NCBI GenBank assembly: GCA_030142905.1
Contig: JASJOG010000093.1
Span: forward strand, 1,115,001 to 1,179,000
DNA length: 64,000 nucleotides
DNA from: Heliopora coerulea
Lineage: Eukaryota > Cnidaria > Anthozoa > Scleralcyonacea > Helioporidae
Direction of reading: 5' to 3'
Shown here: positions 46,901 to 52,676 of the stretch, in pieces
Position numbering within the stretch: the stretch's first letter is position 1
Layout: each line of letters opens with the position of its first letter
Position numbers and translations under genes: made by a program
Notes under the pieces: generated by a model
Told to the model about the DNA's origin: nothing
Databases searched by the model: none
What the model saw: the letters and a program-made list of their open reading frames with translations, nothing else

Positions 46901-48904
46901 TTTATATTTTCTTGTACCAGGTCACTAAATGAAAGAAAAAACCTCACATAACAAAATTGCCAAAAATGTTCATATATTGGATGACTGCACAAATTTTACA
47001 ATACAAGATTTGAATTGAAGCACATAACAAAACTTAGTTCTCTCCTAGATGTATCTGCCAAAGGCTGAGGTTAAACAGTATAAGAAAATTCATTACAGTG
47101 CAAATAGTTCATGTAAGCACAGATAGCTGACGTGGTCATAGATTGCTGACGTGGTCATAGATAGCTGTCATGGGCACTGATTATGAAAACACAATAATTC
47201 TGCAGTTAGCAATCATTGATCAATAGACCGCTATCTGAGAAATTCAATAGTTGTAACCAAGTATGTAAAGTTATTAGGACTGCCATGAACTATTTTGCTC
47301 ACAAAGATCATCATATCTTGGCCAAAACGTTCTTTCTTTTTTTAATATTTTCGGCTGGAAACAACCTATGTTACATTTCGCATATACCAGTCCTTTTAAT
47401 ATGACTGCTACGCTCTGTGCATCGGATAACTGAGTATTTTATGTGACAAAAGTTTTGAAAACTTTAGGCGATCGTTTTCTGGAAGTTACCTATCCTCATT
47501 TGAAACAGAAAAAAGGGTTTTGTACACAAGATCAAAATTTCAAAATCTCAGTCCCTAGCAAACTGAGCTTTAGTCTGACATCCGAGATTTATTTCCGACA
47601 TTCAGACTCCGTAAACTACGATAACTTAAACTATACGAACGAGCATTGAGGTAAAAACTTACACCTGCTCCCTAGACTACGTACCGACGATAGGGAATAG
47701 CGATGGGATCTATTCACGGAATTTTACAAACGCACCCTAGTCAAAATCGCATGAAAGTAGTCTTTGAGCATCACTTAAACGAGATGGATATTTGCAGCCA
47801 TTGTCATCTGGTAACGGCATCATGCTAAGTGCTGATTAATGTGAAAACAAAACCATTGTTTCATTCTCTGGCAAAATTGTGGCGGGACCCTGTGGATGTG
47901 CAGGTTTTCATCTGATATAGACTGAAAGGTGAACAAACTGGACTCTTTAATGCAAAAACTACTGAAAAGTAATGATTGCAGTGTCAATCTTTTCCCCCTT
48001 TTTTTCACATCACGACTATTGTAATCGCTTCTGAAAACCCCTGTTGCGTCTACAACGAAACGTATCACTTAATAACCTTTCTTAAAACAATTGAATAATA
48101 AGAAATCTAAGTCCTAAGAGAAGTCTTAATTTCATCTGTTAAATACAACCTCACAAAGACCGGGATATCAAAATACACCTACTTTTACGAGTGAATGACT
48201 CATTTGGGGGATACATTAAGCCACAACAGCTAACAAGGACGCCAAATTAAAATCACAGACCGAAATCGACCTTCCACCAAGGAATAAAACAATAGTGTCG
48301 CGGGGAGAAAACGCATAATTGTAATTCTAAAGCTCAAAGACTCTTTCTCTCTCGACCGGGTGTTGTGTAATGCAAATACCAGGCTTGCATCATGTTAAAA
48401 AGCCAGAAGTAAACATGGTAAGGACTTCAATGGCAAAATTGACAAGAATTACGATCTGTCAAGCACGGTTTTGGGTACACGTACACAAAATCATGCTGAA
48501 CATCTTTCTAGAAAGTTCAAGGCTTCAGATAAACATGCTTCTTCGTTTTCAATGTCCTTGAATCAGGCAATCTTTCGTTTTGTCGAAAGACGTTGGCAAG
48601 GACTTGTCAATATTAAAAAGCTTTGAAGACCATCAACCGAGTGTCAGTAAACAATTTTAATCTTAATATCAGATTGATAAAAGACCACATGTATTCTAAC
48701 CCACCTTAATCTTCCGAATTCACAGGTATTACCCCAGTATCCTTCATGACAAACCAACGTGCATTTTCCCGCTTGCTTTAAACAACGAGCATTTTGACTA
48801 GGAGGGCATGTACAATCCGTCGACGAAGTTAAAAATGGAACACCACTAAAGAGAGCCGCAATCAGCAACAAGCCATGCCTAAACATTAAGCTACCACAAG
48901 ACAT
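12393..48904 (-). CDS. ATRN: Attractin-family receptor (ATRN/ATRNL1-like), 28 coding exons placed
   Basis: I assembled 28 phase-matched minus-strand exons (3371 nt, about 1123 codons, plus one unresolved junction). Order: signal peptide (MSCGSLMFRHGLLLIAALFS), EGF, CUB (residues about 66-180), two EGFs, kelch blades (about 260-563), PSI modules (about 564-740), cysteine-rich and laminin-type EGF (about 740-892), a juxtamembrane ectodomain, one membrane span (about 982-1003) and a cytoplasmic tail. The tail has NRPFASVPV and CFGNKAAVVTVL, both hallmarks of attractins. Vertebrate attractin is a type I receptor working with the E3 ligase MGRN1 in melanocortin signalling and myelin upkeep; the role in this animal is inference. 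The C-type lectin domain of vertebrate attractins was not found. MEGF8 is excluded by length and domain count. Introns are GT-AG. Between 17263 and 19193 one exon is unresolved. Confidence 0.95.
13611..13700 (-). CDS. ATRN: Attractin-like exon, conserved cytoplasmic motif
   Basis: Thirty codons, RRNVEMTYMTNRPFASVPVC and on to PLK, phase 0 at both ends. MTNRPFASV corresponds to MASRPFASV in vertebrate attractins. Confidence 0.93.
14761..14839 (-). CDS. ATRN: Attractin-like exon, transmembrane segment
   Basis: Encodes CFIGLLLLAVIFWKAKASYD and AFCLNR: the second half of the membrane span and the basic stop-transfer. GTAAGT donor after AGG. Confidence 0.93.
14917..15185. repeat. GA-rich low-complexity tract
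   Basis: Purine-rich (GGGAGA)n-like sequence in the intron before the transmembrane exon. Apparent Ser/Leu/Pro-rich frames on the minus strand are a product of composition. Confidence 0.9.
15395..15459 (-). CDS. ATRN: Attractin-like exon, juxtamembrane and first half of membrane span
   Basis: Encodes ISVHQPSQNGINLLQFFIIF and LA, aligned to IQIAFSQHSNFMDLVQFFVT of human attractin. Phase 0 in, phase 2 out (GC, then C of the next exon gives Ala). Confidence 0.9.
15985..16085. repeat. Dispersed 24-base hairpin repeat, copy
   Basis: Contains CTCCCCTTGACAAGT and GTCTGGCGTTAGCCAGAG, ending GGAAAGGGTTAA. The palindrome CTGGC-GTTA-GCCAG can form a stem-loop. Same family as 24558-24682 and 30398-30515. 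Confidence 0.75.
16770..16828. repeat. Short inverted repeat (about 24 bp arms)
   Basis: GGCTTTAAGCCAGATAAATA pairs with the inverted ATGTATCTGGCTTAAAGCC around a loop of about 14 bases. Intronic; could be a small MITE. Confidence 0.7.
17114..17262 (-). CDS. ATRN: Attractin-like exon, membrane-proximal ectodomain
   Basis: Encodes FGDELLLLSNVELISRYQEK to KIYIYDLTPFSSVT, aligned to the KEYKDSFSNEKFDF...FFVYVSNFTWP part of human attractin. It begins two bases into a codon, so the preceding exon must end in phase 1. Confidence 0.88.
18087..18164 (-). CDS. Candidate attractin-like exon ending in two stop codons
   Basis: After a GTGCAG acceptor the minus strand reads VRYSNTLLANLFVRPDKFML and LSHDY, then TAA TAA. 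The phase fits the upstream exon, and LANLFVRPDKF resembles DLDMFINASKNF of human attractin. No phase-1 donor is seen. It could be an alternative terminal exon giving a secreted form, a broken exon, or a chance match. Confidence 0.35.
   Translation of the reverse strand: MRYSNTLLANLFVRPDKFMLLSHDY
18400..19165. repeat. GAT/ATG-rich low-complexity region
   Basis: Imperfect (GAT)n and (GATGGT)n sequence over about 750 bases in an attractin-like intron. Open frames on both strands (Asp/His/Met/Ile-rich) reflect the triplet composition. Confidence 0.9.
19194..19273 (-). CDS. ATRN: Attractin-like exon, ectodomain after laminin EGF
   Basis: Encodes (Y)VLQPNYRYGINVSDKTI, then FNFICSPDN, after a TTTCGACAG acceptor. 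Phase 1 in and 0 out fit the previous exon. Similarity to the vertebrate segment (INFVATPDEQ) is weak but the phase and position agree. Confidence 0.75.
19931..19983 (-). CDS. ATRN: Attractin-like exon, end of laminin EGF
   Basis: Encodes CYKAQFVGNATDGGSCY, aligned to CEVENRYQGNPLRGTCYY. Small exon (53 nt), phase 2 in, 1 out. Confidence 0.85.
20060..20600. repeat. CAC/CAA triplet low-complexity region
   Basis: Imperfect (ACC)n turning into (AAC)n, with open frames in several registers and no conserved product. Intronic. Confidence 0.9.
20691..20784 (-). CDS. ATRN: Attractin-like exon, laminin-type EGF
   Basis: Encodes (P)CNCNGHANTCDASTGKCN then CRMKGATGDNCD, close to CKCNGHASLCNTNTGKCFC of human attractin. 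Confidence 0.95.
21544..21609 (-). CDS. ATRN: Attractin-like exon, laminin-type EGF
   Basis: Encodes GKTCDTCTHGYFGDPRNGGM then CQ, matching GKHCETCISGFYGDPTNGGK. Confidence 0.95.
22204..22278 (-). CDS. ATRN: Attractin-like exon, laminin-type EGF start
   Basis: Encodes ACQCNGHSNCSVNSSVCLAC then DEKTV, matching CQCNGHSKCINQSICEKCE. Confidence 0.95.
22428..22842. mobile_element. PIF/Harbinger-like MITE with TTA duplication
   Basis: Ends GGCTATGTCCATATGTATAC (left) and GTATACTTGTGGACGGGGTC (right, inverted) are flanked by TTA at 22425-22427 and 22843-22845. The three-base TTA/TAA duplication is typical of PIF/Harbinger. Internal open frames on both strands have no similarity I recognise. Confidence 0.7.
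23945..24118 (-). CDS. ATRN: Attractin-like exon, cysteine-rich PSI-like module
   Basis: Encodes AVTCSSKKNCQDCYTLPGCG and WCEGFQRNGVGQCLNGGYSG, aligned to CTCSHCLEQPGCGWC...GKCIEGSYKGP, ending WNFIGCP (human WSFIHCP). Confidence 0.96.
24558..24682. repeat. Dispersed 24-base hairpin repeat, copy
   Basis: Begins TTAACCCTTTCCTGTCC, carries two tandem GTCTGGTGTTAGCCAGAGT-type units and ends GAAGGGGTTAA, so the outer ends are also inverted. Confidence 0.75.
25504..25677 (-). CDS. ATRN: Attractin-like exon, PSI module
   Basis: Encodes CPSSCGDRTKSSTCLDNTMR and CIWCENLKRCIDDRLYVLSY, then PYGQCLEW, matching CMWCSNMKQCVDSNAYVASF then PFGQCMEW. It splices in phase 1 straight to the PSI exon at 29450, with no lectin domain between. 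Confidence 0.96.
25741..26205. repeat. 20-bp minisatellite (about 19 clean and 4 degenerate units)
   Basis: The unit CAAGTGGAACAACCGGGTGG repeats in exact 20-base register over 25741-26120. A second variant has AAAAGGG instead of ACCGGG. The 25881-26000 block is the most uniform. Degenerate units continue to about 26205 and reappear at 26510-26580 and 26905-26960, so the array was longer and has been interrupted. Twenty is not a multiple of three, so all frames give periodic false open frames. Confidence 0.95.
26604..26875 (-). mobile_element. tRNA-derived SINE, copy A of a ~270 bp family
   Basis: Read from 26875 leftwards it begins GTGCTGGTGGTACGAAGATA, has a perfect B-box GGTTCGATTCC about 50 bases in and runs to about 26604. 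Copies B (51869-52138) and C (54448-54720) match along the full length. Here it separates remnants of the 20-bp minisatellite. Confidence 0.85.
26950..28920 (+). mobile_element. 5'-truncated, frameshifted non-LTR retrotransposon (CR1/L2/Jockey-like)
   Basis: A reverse transcriptase is readable in three frames. 26951-27925 has FNDYFSKIGPQ, SSNKATGIDKIPSKIL, FIDLKKAFDTVDHEIL, GIPQGSILG and RLFADNTN. 27940-28205 has the following thumb segment (SLGVLLDQHLSWN). 28171-28662 has the C-terminus (SVYNSLVSPYFQYCCEVWGV, LQNRAARII, WNSIPKEIR). The 3' end has AATAAA at about 28855 and an (ATC)n tail. At least two frameshifts and the FADD-to-FADN change at the active site make it inactive. The 5' endonuclease part is absent. 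It is antisense to the host gene. Confidence 0.92.
28868..28919. repeat. (ATC)n microsatellite tail of the LINE
   Basis: About 17 uninterrupted ATC units directly after the LINE 3' end. It gives false poly-His and poly-Asp frames. Confidence 0.95.
29450..29585 (-). CDS. ATRN: Attractin-like exon, PSI module
   Basis: Encodes VGKRKNCSLKSRDSCSQYFN and CNSCVLARCSWKGDKCRKAE, aligned to [20 protein letters not shown]. Phase 0 in, 1 out. In vertebrates the lectin domain follows at this point. Confidence 0.92.
29850..30195. repeat. 18-bp minisatellite and AAC-rich tract
   Basis: Repeats of AGCATCAAAAACAACAAC, 18 bases, about six clean units near 29925-30010, then degenerate (AAC)n. Since 18 is divisible by three it looks like a coding repeat (Asn/Ser/Ile/Lys), but it lies in an intron on the opposite strand to the gene. 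Confidence 0.9.
30253..30344 (-). CDS. ATRN: Attractin-like exon, PSI module
   Basis: Encodes (A)QYRKQCNEYKSCQECASSPF then NCGWTGTACQ, aligned to HDRCDQHTDCYSCTANTNDC. Confidence 0.94.
30398..30515. repeat. Dispersed 24-base hairpin repeat, copy
   Basis: CTCTTTCCTGATT, then CTCCCCCTGACGAGT, two tandem hairpin units (GCCTGGCATTAGCCAGAGT in the second) and GGAAAGGGTTAA at the end. Confidence 0.75.
30770..31030. repeat. (GGAA)n microsatellite
   Basis: Imperfect GGAA/GGAAG repeats over about 260 bases, intronic. Open frames rich in Arg/Lys/Glu or Ser/Leu/Pro are artefacts. Confidence 0.95.
31179..31301 (-). CDS. ATRN: Attractin-like exon, first PSI module
   Basis: Encodes DCSRIFNETECLKKYFSAGC then YWSDGRC, aligned to QCDAHRSEAACLAAGPGIRC. 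Confidence 0.92.
31482..31546 (-). CDS. ATRN: Attractin-like exon, last kelch blade
   Basis: Encodes TMYIFGGFNGALFNDVLTYT, matching TMYVFGGFNSLLLSDILVFT of human attractin. Confidence 0.96.
32204..32288 (-). CDS. ATRN: Attractin-like exon, kelch
   Basis: Encodes ACQQWKNTELPQPVRRLARY then GHSAVAKGR, matching CDRWSVLPRPDLHHDVNRFG then HSAVLHN. Confidence 0.95.
32627..32723. repeat. Palindrome with about 40 bp arms
   Basis: TTCGCCTCAGGCTCAGTGAA at the left is repeated inverted at the right (TTCACTGAGCCTGAGGCGAA) around a short centre. Adjacent to the element at 32727-32933. Confidence 0.85.
32727..32933. mobile_element. MITE-like element with 26 bp terminal inverted repeats
   Basis: Left end TTTAGTATAATTACACAGGT, right end the inverted ACCTGCGTAATTATACTAAA, nearly perfect. 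Non-coding interior. Target duplication not clear. Intronic in the attractin-like gene. Confidence 0.75.
33030..33181 (-). CDS. ATRN: Attractin-like exon, kelch
   Basis: Encodes ILLSESGFKLALHSATILDG and MMLVFGGNPYDNQNQKDVKC, ending in LLAYDF; human FFRYLHTAVIVSGTMLVFGG then FMAYDI. Confidence 0.96.
33360..33900. repeat. (GGTT)n-rich tract
   Basis: Imperfect GGTT/GATT tetranucleotide repeats over about 540 bases in a kelch-region intron. Confidence 0.9.
33933..34125 (-). CDS. ATRN: Attractin-like exon, kelch
   Basis: Encodes WKVTEPSQSFVTGRYGHTSV and YDSSSRRIFVYGGRALTESE, matching GGYGHSSVYDHRTRALYVHG. Confidence 0.96.
34295..34520. repeat. (CCCATA)n and (AC)n tract
   Basis: Hexamer CCCATA for about six units near 34326-34370, then CA-rich sequence. 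Confidence 0.85.
34628..34795 (+). mobile_element. tRNA-derived SINE, second family, single copy
   Basis: Starts with the A-box TAGCTTAGTTGGCAGAGCAT, then a weak B-box (GAGTACGATTTCC) and the shared tail GGTCCCGGTTGGGTCTTAAA. The same tail is at 1495-1812 and 39047-39310. It has diverged too far from a tRNA to be a functional tRNA gene. Confidence 0.75.
34913..35104. mobile_element. Palindromic MITE (CGATACGA family), copy 1
   Basis: Left end CCCGTTTACACGATACGACT; right end inverted with ACGACAATCGTATCTTGCAG. A TTA is found at both flanks (34910-34912 and 35105-35107). Related copies at 39325-39538 and, interrupted, at 49949-50885. Confidence 0.7.
35144..35360 (-). CDS. ATRN: Attractin-like exon, kelch (two blades)
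   Basis: Encodes NDLVVFGGEIGNKIETNLTI, then GHTATLVGDKMIVIFGLSTH and GLYGKVQEYDI; human VVMLVIFGHCPLYGYISNVQ then EYDL. Confidence 0.96.
35415..35846. repeat. Foldback element with about 200 bp arms
   Basis: Left arm (ACACCTTTTTGCTGTTCATT and onward) and right arm (AATGAACAGCAAAAGGTGT at its end) are inverted along almost their whole length, with about 15-20 bases of loop near 35630. It begins 55 bases from the kelch exon ending at 35360. No coding content; a target duplication is not clear. Confidence 0.88.
36204..36285 (-). CDS. ATRN: Attractin-like exon, kelch
   Basis: Encodes (R)YHLKEKIWEEIAKLDSYR then WGHSMISYK, aligned to YDLASREWLPL...RYGHSLALYK. Confidence 0.93.
37024..37265. mobile_element. 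MITE with inverted ends and an internal 75 bp hairpin
   Basis: AGCCTGGTCGTCATATAATC at the left is matched by the inverted ATTATATGAGAACCAGGCT at the right. The 37191-37265 part alone is a near-perfect hairpin (AAGCCTGGTT...AACCAGGCTT). Intronic. Confidence 0.75.
38549..38663 (-). CDS. ATRN: Attractin-like exon, first kelch blade
   Basis: Encodes DLVSPRASHGFAVIGDWMWV then YGGYTSYHS, aligned to LKLPRASHKAVVNGNIMWVV then GGYMFNHS. Confidence 0.95.
39047..39310. repeat. tRNA-like SINE inverted pair, second family
   Basis: A left arm (minus) and right arm (plus) share the tail GGTCCTGGTCAAGTCTTAAA/inverted CGAACCAGTTGTGAAAAATG and B-box-like segments (GAATCAAACCGACGACTCCG on the left, inverted). 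Intronic, between EGF and kelch exons. Confidence 0.6.
39325..39538. mobile_element. Palindromic MITE (CGATACGA family), copy 2
   Basis: GGGCCCATTTACACGATACG at the left; CGTATCGTGTAAATAGACCC at the right is its inverse with few mismatches. About 214 bp. It lies 15 bases from the inverted SINE pair. Confidence 0.8.
40105..40167 (-). CDS. ATRN: Attractin-like exon, linker after EGF
   Basis: Encodes EDCSQLVNSSYWASINIGHS, aligned to the GCSVPVPANQSFWTREEYSN region. Small exon; phases 1 and 1 fit both neighbours. Confidence 0.85.
40300..40690. repeat. GA-rich low-complexity tract
   Basis: GAGGGGAAGGAGATG-like purine-rich sequence. Apparent Ser/Pro/Leu frames on the minus strand are compositional. 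Confidence 0.9.
40949..41127 (-). CDS. ATRN: Attractin-like exon, two EGF modules
   Basis: Encodes CSCSNNGTCNAAGLCSCNPG, WSGKMCEI and CPNCANGVCNATLGQCVCHD. Six-cysteine EGF spacing, as after the CUB domain of attractins. Confidence 0.96.
41218..41312. repeat. Imperfect hairpin
   Basis: CCTATTGAATTCT...CTAATACCT pairs with AGGTATTAGAATTCAGTAGG around a short loop. Intronic, 90 bases from the EGF exon. Confidence 0.6.
42242..42376 (-). CDS. ATRN: Attractin-like exon, CUB domain C-terminal part
   Basis: Encodes GHFMVEANSSHGAIPQDIVA and KSGQAYIYFYSDTGVEKAGF, then NISY; human VVATSGYALLHFFSDAAYNL then TGFNITY. Confidence 0.96.
42484..42927. mobile_element. Tigger-type non-autonomous DNA transposon
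   Basis: Ends CAGTCATCCCTCGTTTATTG (left) and the inverted ATATAGCGAGGGATCACTG (right), flanked by TA at 42482-42483 and 42928-42929. A minus-strand frame (about 42600-42759) begins MMPPKCPASAKASGSEPKRQ and continues KMLMIAEKVKLLDMLKEGRS, the start of a Tigger transposase DNA-binding domain; the rest is deleted. Length 444 bp. Intronic in the CUB region. Confidence 0.88.
43711..43824 (-). CDS. ATRN: Attractin-like exon, CUB domain middle
   Basis: Encodes LNASIHFKIDELLTECNWDH and LYIFDGDSIYSPQLAAF; human ATECSWDHLYVYDGDSIYAP. Confidence 0.97.
44454..44543 (-). CDS. ATRN: Attractin-like exon, CUB domain start
   Basis: Encodes LTGKKGYITDGDGNYIPLSK then RMWLIDAKN; human LTGASGYVTDGPGNYKYKTK then CTWLIEG. 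Confidence 0.96.
44774..45212. mobile_element. TA-flanked DNA transposon with subterminal repeats
   Basis: Ends CCATATTTTCCACACTATAA and the inverted TTATAGTGCAGAAAATACGG, flanked by TA (44772-44773 and 45213-45214). The motif GCGGCTTATA/GTGCGACTTAT recurs several times near both ends, like transposase-binding subterminal repeats. No coding frame. Confidence 0.8.
46090..46764. mobile_element. pogo-type non-autonomous DNA transposon with transposase N-terminus
   Basis: Ends CTGTATTTCACATTGTATAA and the inverted ACTTATATGCTGTAAAATAC, with TA at both flanks. The plus-strand frame at 46379-46561 reads LKVVDLAEKSNNSAAGCKFG then VSNKLVQDWQKQSNKIKDLP, an almost complete psq-type DNA-binding helix-turn-helix of pogo-like transposases, then stops. 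675 bp; intron 1 of the attractin-like gene. Confidence 0.8.
47119..47174. promoter_or_regulatory. Tandem TGACGTGG motifs (three 19-bp units)
   Basis: TGACGTGGTCA occurs at 47128-47138 and 47147-47157, with a degenerate third unit (TGTCATGGGCA) after. TGACGTGG is the core of the unfolded-protein-response element bound by XBP1/ATF6-type bZIP factors. In intron 1; regulatory role is inference. Confidence 0.4.
48705..48904 (-). CDS. ATRN: Attractin-like exon 1: signal peptide and first EGF
   Basis: Starts MSCGSLMFRHGLLLIAALFS, a hydrophobic signal peptide with likely cleavage near TSSTDC. It continues as an EGF-like module (CPPSQNARCLKQAGKCTLVC then HEGYWGNTC). GTGGGT donor; ends two bases into a codon, completed by the CUB exon at 44543. 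An internal ATG at codon 7 would also leave a signal peptide. Confidence 0.9.
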
Positions 48905-49948
48905 CCCTCGAAAATCGAATCAGTTCATTGACAAAGTACCCACATTCTGTTGTCTAGCGTTTTTGTGGTCTGTCTCAGCTTTGTCAAAGTCACACAGCGA
49001 CATTCAGGCGACCGTTCTGCATAATTAACATAATGACCGGCCGAGATCCGGAATTGCAGCAAAAACCTGGAAACGAGTAGTTTAAATGAGCAGTAAAATC
49101 AAGTGTCAACCCTTCAGTGCTAAACTATTTCCTTCCTTCATGAAACAGTCGAGGAAATTTTGACTTGAGGAAGGAGTGAAAATAAGATGCATGTTAGGAT
49201 AAGGTTTTCATTAACGTAGTGTTTAACTCTCTGCCTCTTTTTTTCAAACCTCGCAATGTTGAAATATCCTGCTTGTGCATCGCATTGAGAACTGCACGCA
49301 ATATCCAGACGTGCACCTTTGGGGCATAAGGGGGCTTAACCCTTCCACCCACAGGAGCAGGAAGTGGGCGTACGCGCTACGTATTGTCTAATTGATATTT
49401 TACTTCCAAGCTCTTTGAAACAGGTTTTAAAAAGATACGTCAGAAACGGGTCATTGTCTGATAACAAACGAAAATTTAATGGTCAGATGCGTTTTAGCAA
49501 CTTCTTATGAAGTCAGTCAATCAAATTCAACCATAAAACAATAAGACAACTTTCAACCCTCATTTAATCTAAGAGATCATCGGAGAAAGATGTACTTTGT
49601 ATATTTTGTGCGAACGAGATGTTTTTCTCGCCAAAACGCCGGAAATGACCCTAGCGCGACTTTAAAATTTCAAAATTTCGAAGTCAAGGCGCAGGGGCTC
49701 CTCGAATCCAAGACGCAAAGGATATGTGAGGATCACTTCACTTATCCTTTTGGGATAATTCTGGGCAAACCGCACTGGCCAACATCGCGCACAGTATGCA
49801 CCGCGCCTCCGAGTACTTTCACTTACCAACCTAGTTCGGATGCATTTTGCCTCTTCGGCGGAGAGTCGCCGAAAATTTCTAAGAGTGAGCCAGTAACCTG
49901 ACATCTCGAATTTATGAGTGTTTTGATATAATAATTTATGTAGTCTTT

Positions 49949-50885
49949 GAGCCCATTTACACATTACGATTTTCGTAAACGATTGTCCATCCTGGGGTAT
50001 GTAATGTTGTCTCAAAGGCACAATTCCTGGTGCCGGTTCGCTCACTAAGACCCCGTTCACACCATGCCAGTATGAATTGAAACCGTAACAAAATCATTAC
50101 GGTTAGGCCTTGTGTTTTCACGATACCGGTATGAAAAAACATGAAACCGTAATGCTAACCGTAATGCTAACCGTAATGATTTGAAACCGTAACGAAACTG
50201 CACCTCTACCGGCATTGTGTGAACACCTTACCGTAATAATTTTACCACGGTTTCACGAAACTTTTTTTGCCGCCAAAAAGTACCGGTTAAATGACGCGAG
50301 GAAGCGGGGATTTACAAACAAAAAAATAAAAATGAAGTTAGCAAAGCTAATAGGTGGTTCTACTGGTGATTCTTTCGGGTTTGTGCAGTGCGTTACGTTT
50401 TAATTTATCTTTATTACAAAAACATCTGACGGACTACACAAAGAAACGGTGATTTTTAATATTTTTATCGCAACTTGGTACAAACAAAAGCAAAGGAAAA
50501 AAGAAATAGAGACGACGACGGCGATTTTGGACACGACCAAGACATTTCCCCATCGGTCCAAGCAAAGTTTCGGACCGATTCGTCTGAGGTTTTTTGTTTT
50601 TTCGTCGGAGGCATGTTGGCATATTGATTAACACGCAAGTGACTGCGAACAACACGGTCAGCAATAATTTAAAATCTTGTAATCGTAACGGCATTGTGTG
50701 AACGGAACAGCAAAACGGCATGAAATTATATCGGTATCGTGTGAACAGGTTCGTACCGTGATATTTTGATACCGGTGCAGTTTCGTACCGGTATCGTGTG
50801 GACGGAGTCTAACAGTTGCAATACGCCCGGAAGACTCCGGCAAGTTGTCGGATACATCAGGGCATACGATTCTATGATACCTTGA
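49949..50885. mobile_element. Palindromic MITE (CGATACGA family), copy 3, split by an insertion
   Basis: The left part (GAGCCCATTTACACATTACG to GCTCACTAA) and right part (CAGTTGCAATACGCCCGG onward) together correspond to copy 1 (34913-35104), which reads through GCTCACTAATGTAACAATAC without interruption. Confidence 0.75.
50049..50809. mobile_element. PIF/Harbinger-like element nested in a MITE, TAA duplication
   Basis: Ends GACCCCGTTCACACCATGCC and the inverted GTATCGTGTGGACGGAGTC are flanked by TAA at 50046-50048 and 50810-50812, while the uninterrupted sibling at 34913-35104 has one TAA at this point. The interior has repeated GAAACCGTAATGCTAACCG. No transposase. The GACCCCGTCCACA-type end is shared with 22428-22842. 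Confidence 0.82.
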
Positions 50886-51868
50886 GGTATGCAAATCAAT
50901 TTAAAGTGACTTTCTCATGATTGAGACTTTTTGTAGATTTAGGATCTTTCAGACATTCTGATGAAAATTGCTTAATATTGTCTTCAGCTAAAGTTTCATC
51001 TTGATGGGTTTTTCCCCTGCTAAATTGGCGATTTTGACGGTTTTCAAAAAAATGAACGGGAAGTGACGACAACCCAGGGACACGCGAAAATATTTCTAAG
51101 AGATTTATGCGGAAGTGTCGTAATTTGAACGAATTTTTGGCATGCAGGACCGTCTGGATTGACCAAAAACTGGTGGAATATTATTGAAAACAATCCTTCT
51201 CCCGACATAGGTGGTAGCATGAAAAAATTGACTTGAAATTATTTTTATTTGGGGCTGTTGACCGCAGCGCTTCAGGCTTCCATGAAAATGGTGGCCTTGT
51301 GTACTGTACGTGTCCAGTATGTTTTGGAAAAAAGATCTCTAGATATCTGTTTTGGTTGTGTCAATGATATTTGAAAGTCATTGACTTTGGCAAGACAACG
51401 CACGCATGGAGGTGAATACGAATGTCGTTTTGAGGTAGTGATTTGTTTCTGTTTTATATCGGGTGTGTAATACGAACTTTGTTATTTTAAAACATGAAGA
51501 GATGCGCATGAAGCCTCGAGTAAGTAAATTATTCGGAAAATTGGTCCGATAAATATTGGATTTTTTCGTCAACGAAACTACAGAAGCTTGGCATAAAATA
51601 ACAGTTAGACCATGTTAATTATGTTTTGGTATATTTAGTCAAAGTAGTTCTAGTAACATAATTTTTAGCTACCCTAATGAGCCACTAAGAAATAGGCCAA
51701 ACATAAGTAGTTGTCATAACATTCAAGTAATAGAATACATTGATACTAAAAGTCATAACGCAAACATTAACAAAAAAAAAAAGCTAAATATGACGAAGTG
51801 CGTAGTAGAATTTGTAATATTTTTTATCATTGGTGGTTTTCGTAAACAAAAAGGTAAGAGATAATGGT

Positions 51869-52138
51869 AAAGTGTCTTTATTCATACTGGATAACCCTCT
51901 CAGCTACCTAAGCAGTTCTCCTTAGAGTTCCAGTAAGGGTCACCCTCATGGGTCCAATGTGGCAACAGAAGGAAACCGGAGTAACGGAGGAAACCTGGGA
52001 TGCTTGGTGGAGTCAAACTGGACAACCCTCTTCTCATACGTGACCAAGGTAACTTTAATCAGATAACTTCACAGAGCACGAATCGAACCCTAGTCACAAC
52101 GGTGGGAGACACGTGCACTACCACTGTGCCACCAGCAC
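51869..52138 (-). mobile_element. tRNA-derived SINE, copy B
   Basis: Head at 52138 (GTGCTGGTGGCACAGTGGTA), B-box GGTTCGATTC, tail at 51869. Matches copies A and C over about 270 bases. Confidence 0.88.
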
Positions 52139-52470
52139 CCCTATGAATAATGTGTAAGGTATGAATTATGAATAAGGAATATACGACGCTCAGTCAACTT
52201 GTTCGTATAAAACAGTCACAAAAGCTGCTTAGCTGTCGCAATTCTCCATATATCTATCATAATCTCAGATGAATATCATAAACAAGTTTCAAATGTAGTC
52301 CTTGTCTTTAACAAGAGATATTACTTCGAATTTACGGCGACATTTAAAGTTGTGGAAATTTAATAAGACGGAGATGTAGACGAATAAAATCATACTCTAA
52401 GTAAATCAACTGATTTTCCAAACGGGTCAGTCAGGTATGAGAATCGATCAATTTAAATACGTGGATATAT

Positions 52471-52476
52471 TTTATT
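52471..52476 (-). promoter_or_regulatory. Candidate polyadenylation signal AATAAA of the MIEAP-like gene
   Basis: AATAAA on the minus strand about 200 bases after the stop codon at 52677. Position is typical; cleavage site not determined. Confidence 0.5.
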
Positions 52477-52676
52477 GAAAATGACCCCTGCCCTTGACTT
52501 GGCTTTCTTCCCAGTTAATAGCAATGGCAGAGCCTAATTGAAAAGCGCGTACTGTGAAATCGAGTTCACTGACAGTGGGCTGAAGTTAACTGCTAGTTCC
52601 CCTTCTAATTATATTTATGATCGGTATGTCGGGATGCCAGCGAGTGGACCTTTCCACTACGACCAAGATCATAAAT

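Larger units (their letters stand above)
44544..48704 (-). other. Attractin-like intron 1 (largest intron)
   Basis: About 4.2 kb with two TA-flanked DNA transposons (44774-45212, 46090-46764) and the tandem TGACGTGG block. No additional exon was recognised. Being first and largest, it is a natural place for enhancers. Confidence 0.75.
48905..52676. other. Intergenic region between attractin-like start and MIEAP-like stop
   Basis: Contains the attractin-like promoter (right of 48904; no TATA box that I would defend), nested palindromic transposons at 49949-50885, SINE copy B at 51869-52138 and the 3' untranslated region of the MIEAP-like gene. No gene recognised. Confidence 0.7.

Noticed and set aside
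12393..48904. MEGF8 instead of attractin
   Set aside because: MEGF8 is more than twice as long with more kelch and EGF modules; the tail CFGNKAAV block and the single CUB domain fit attractin.
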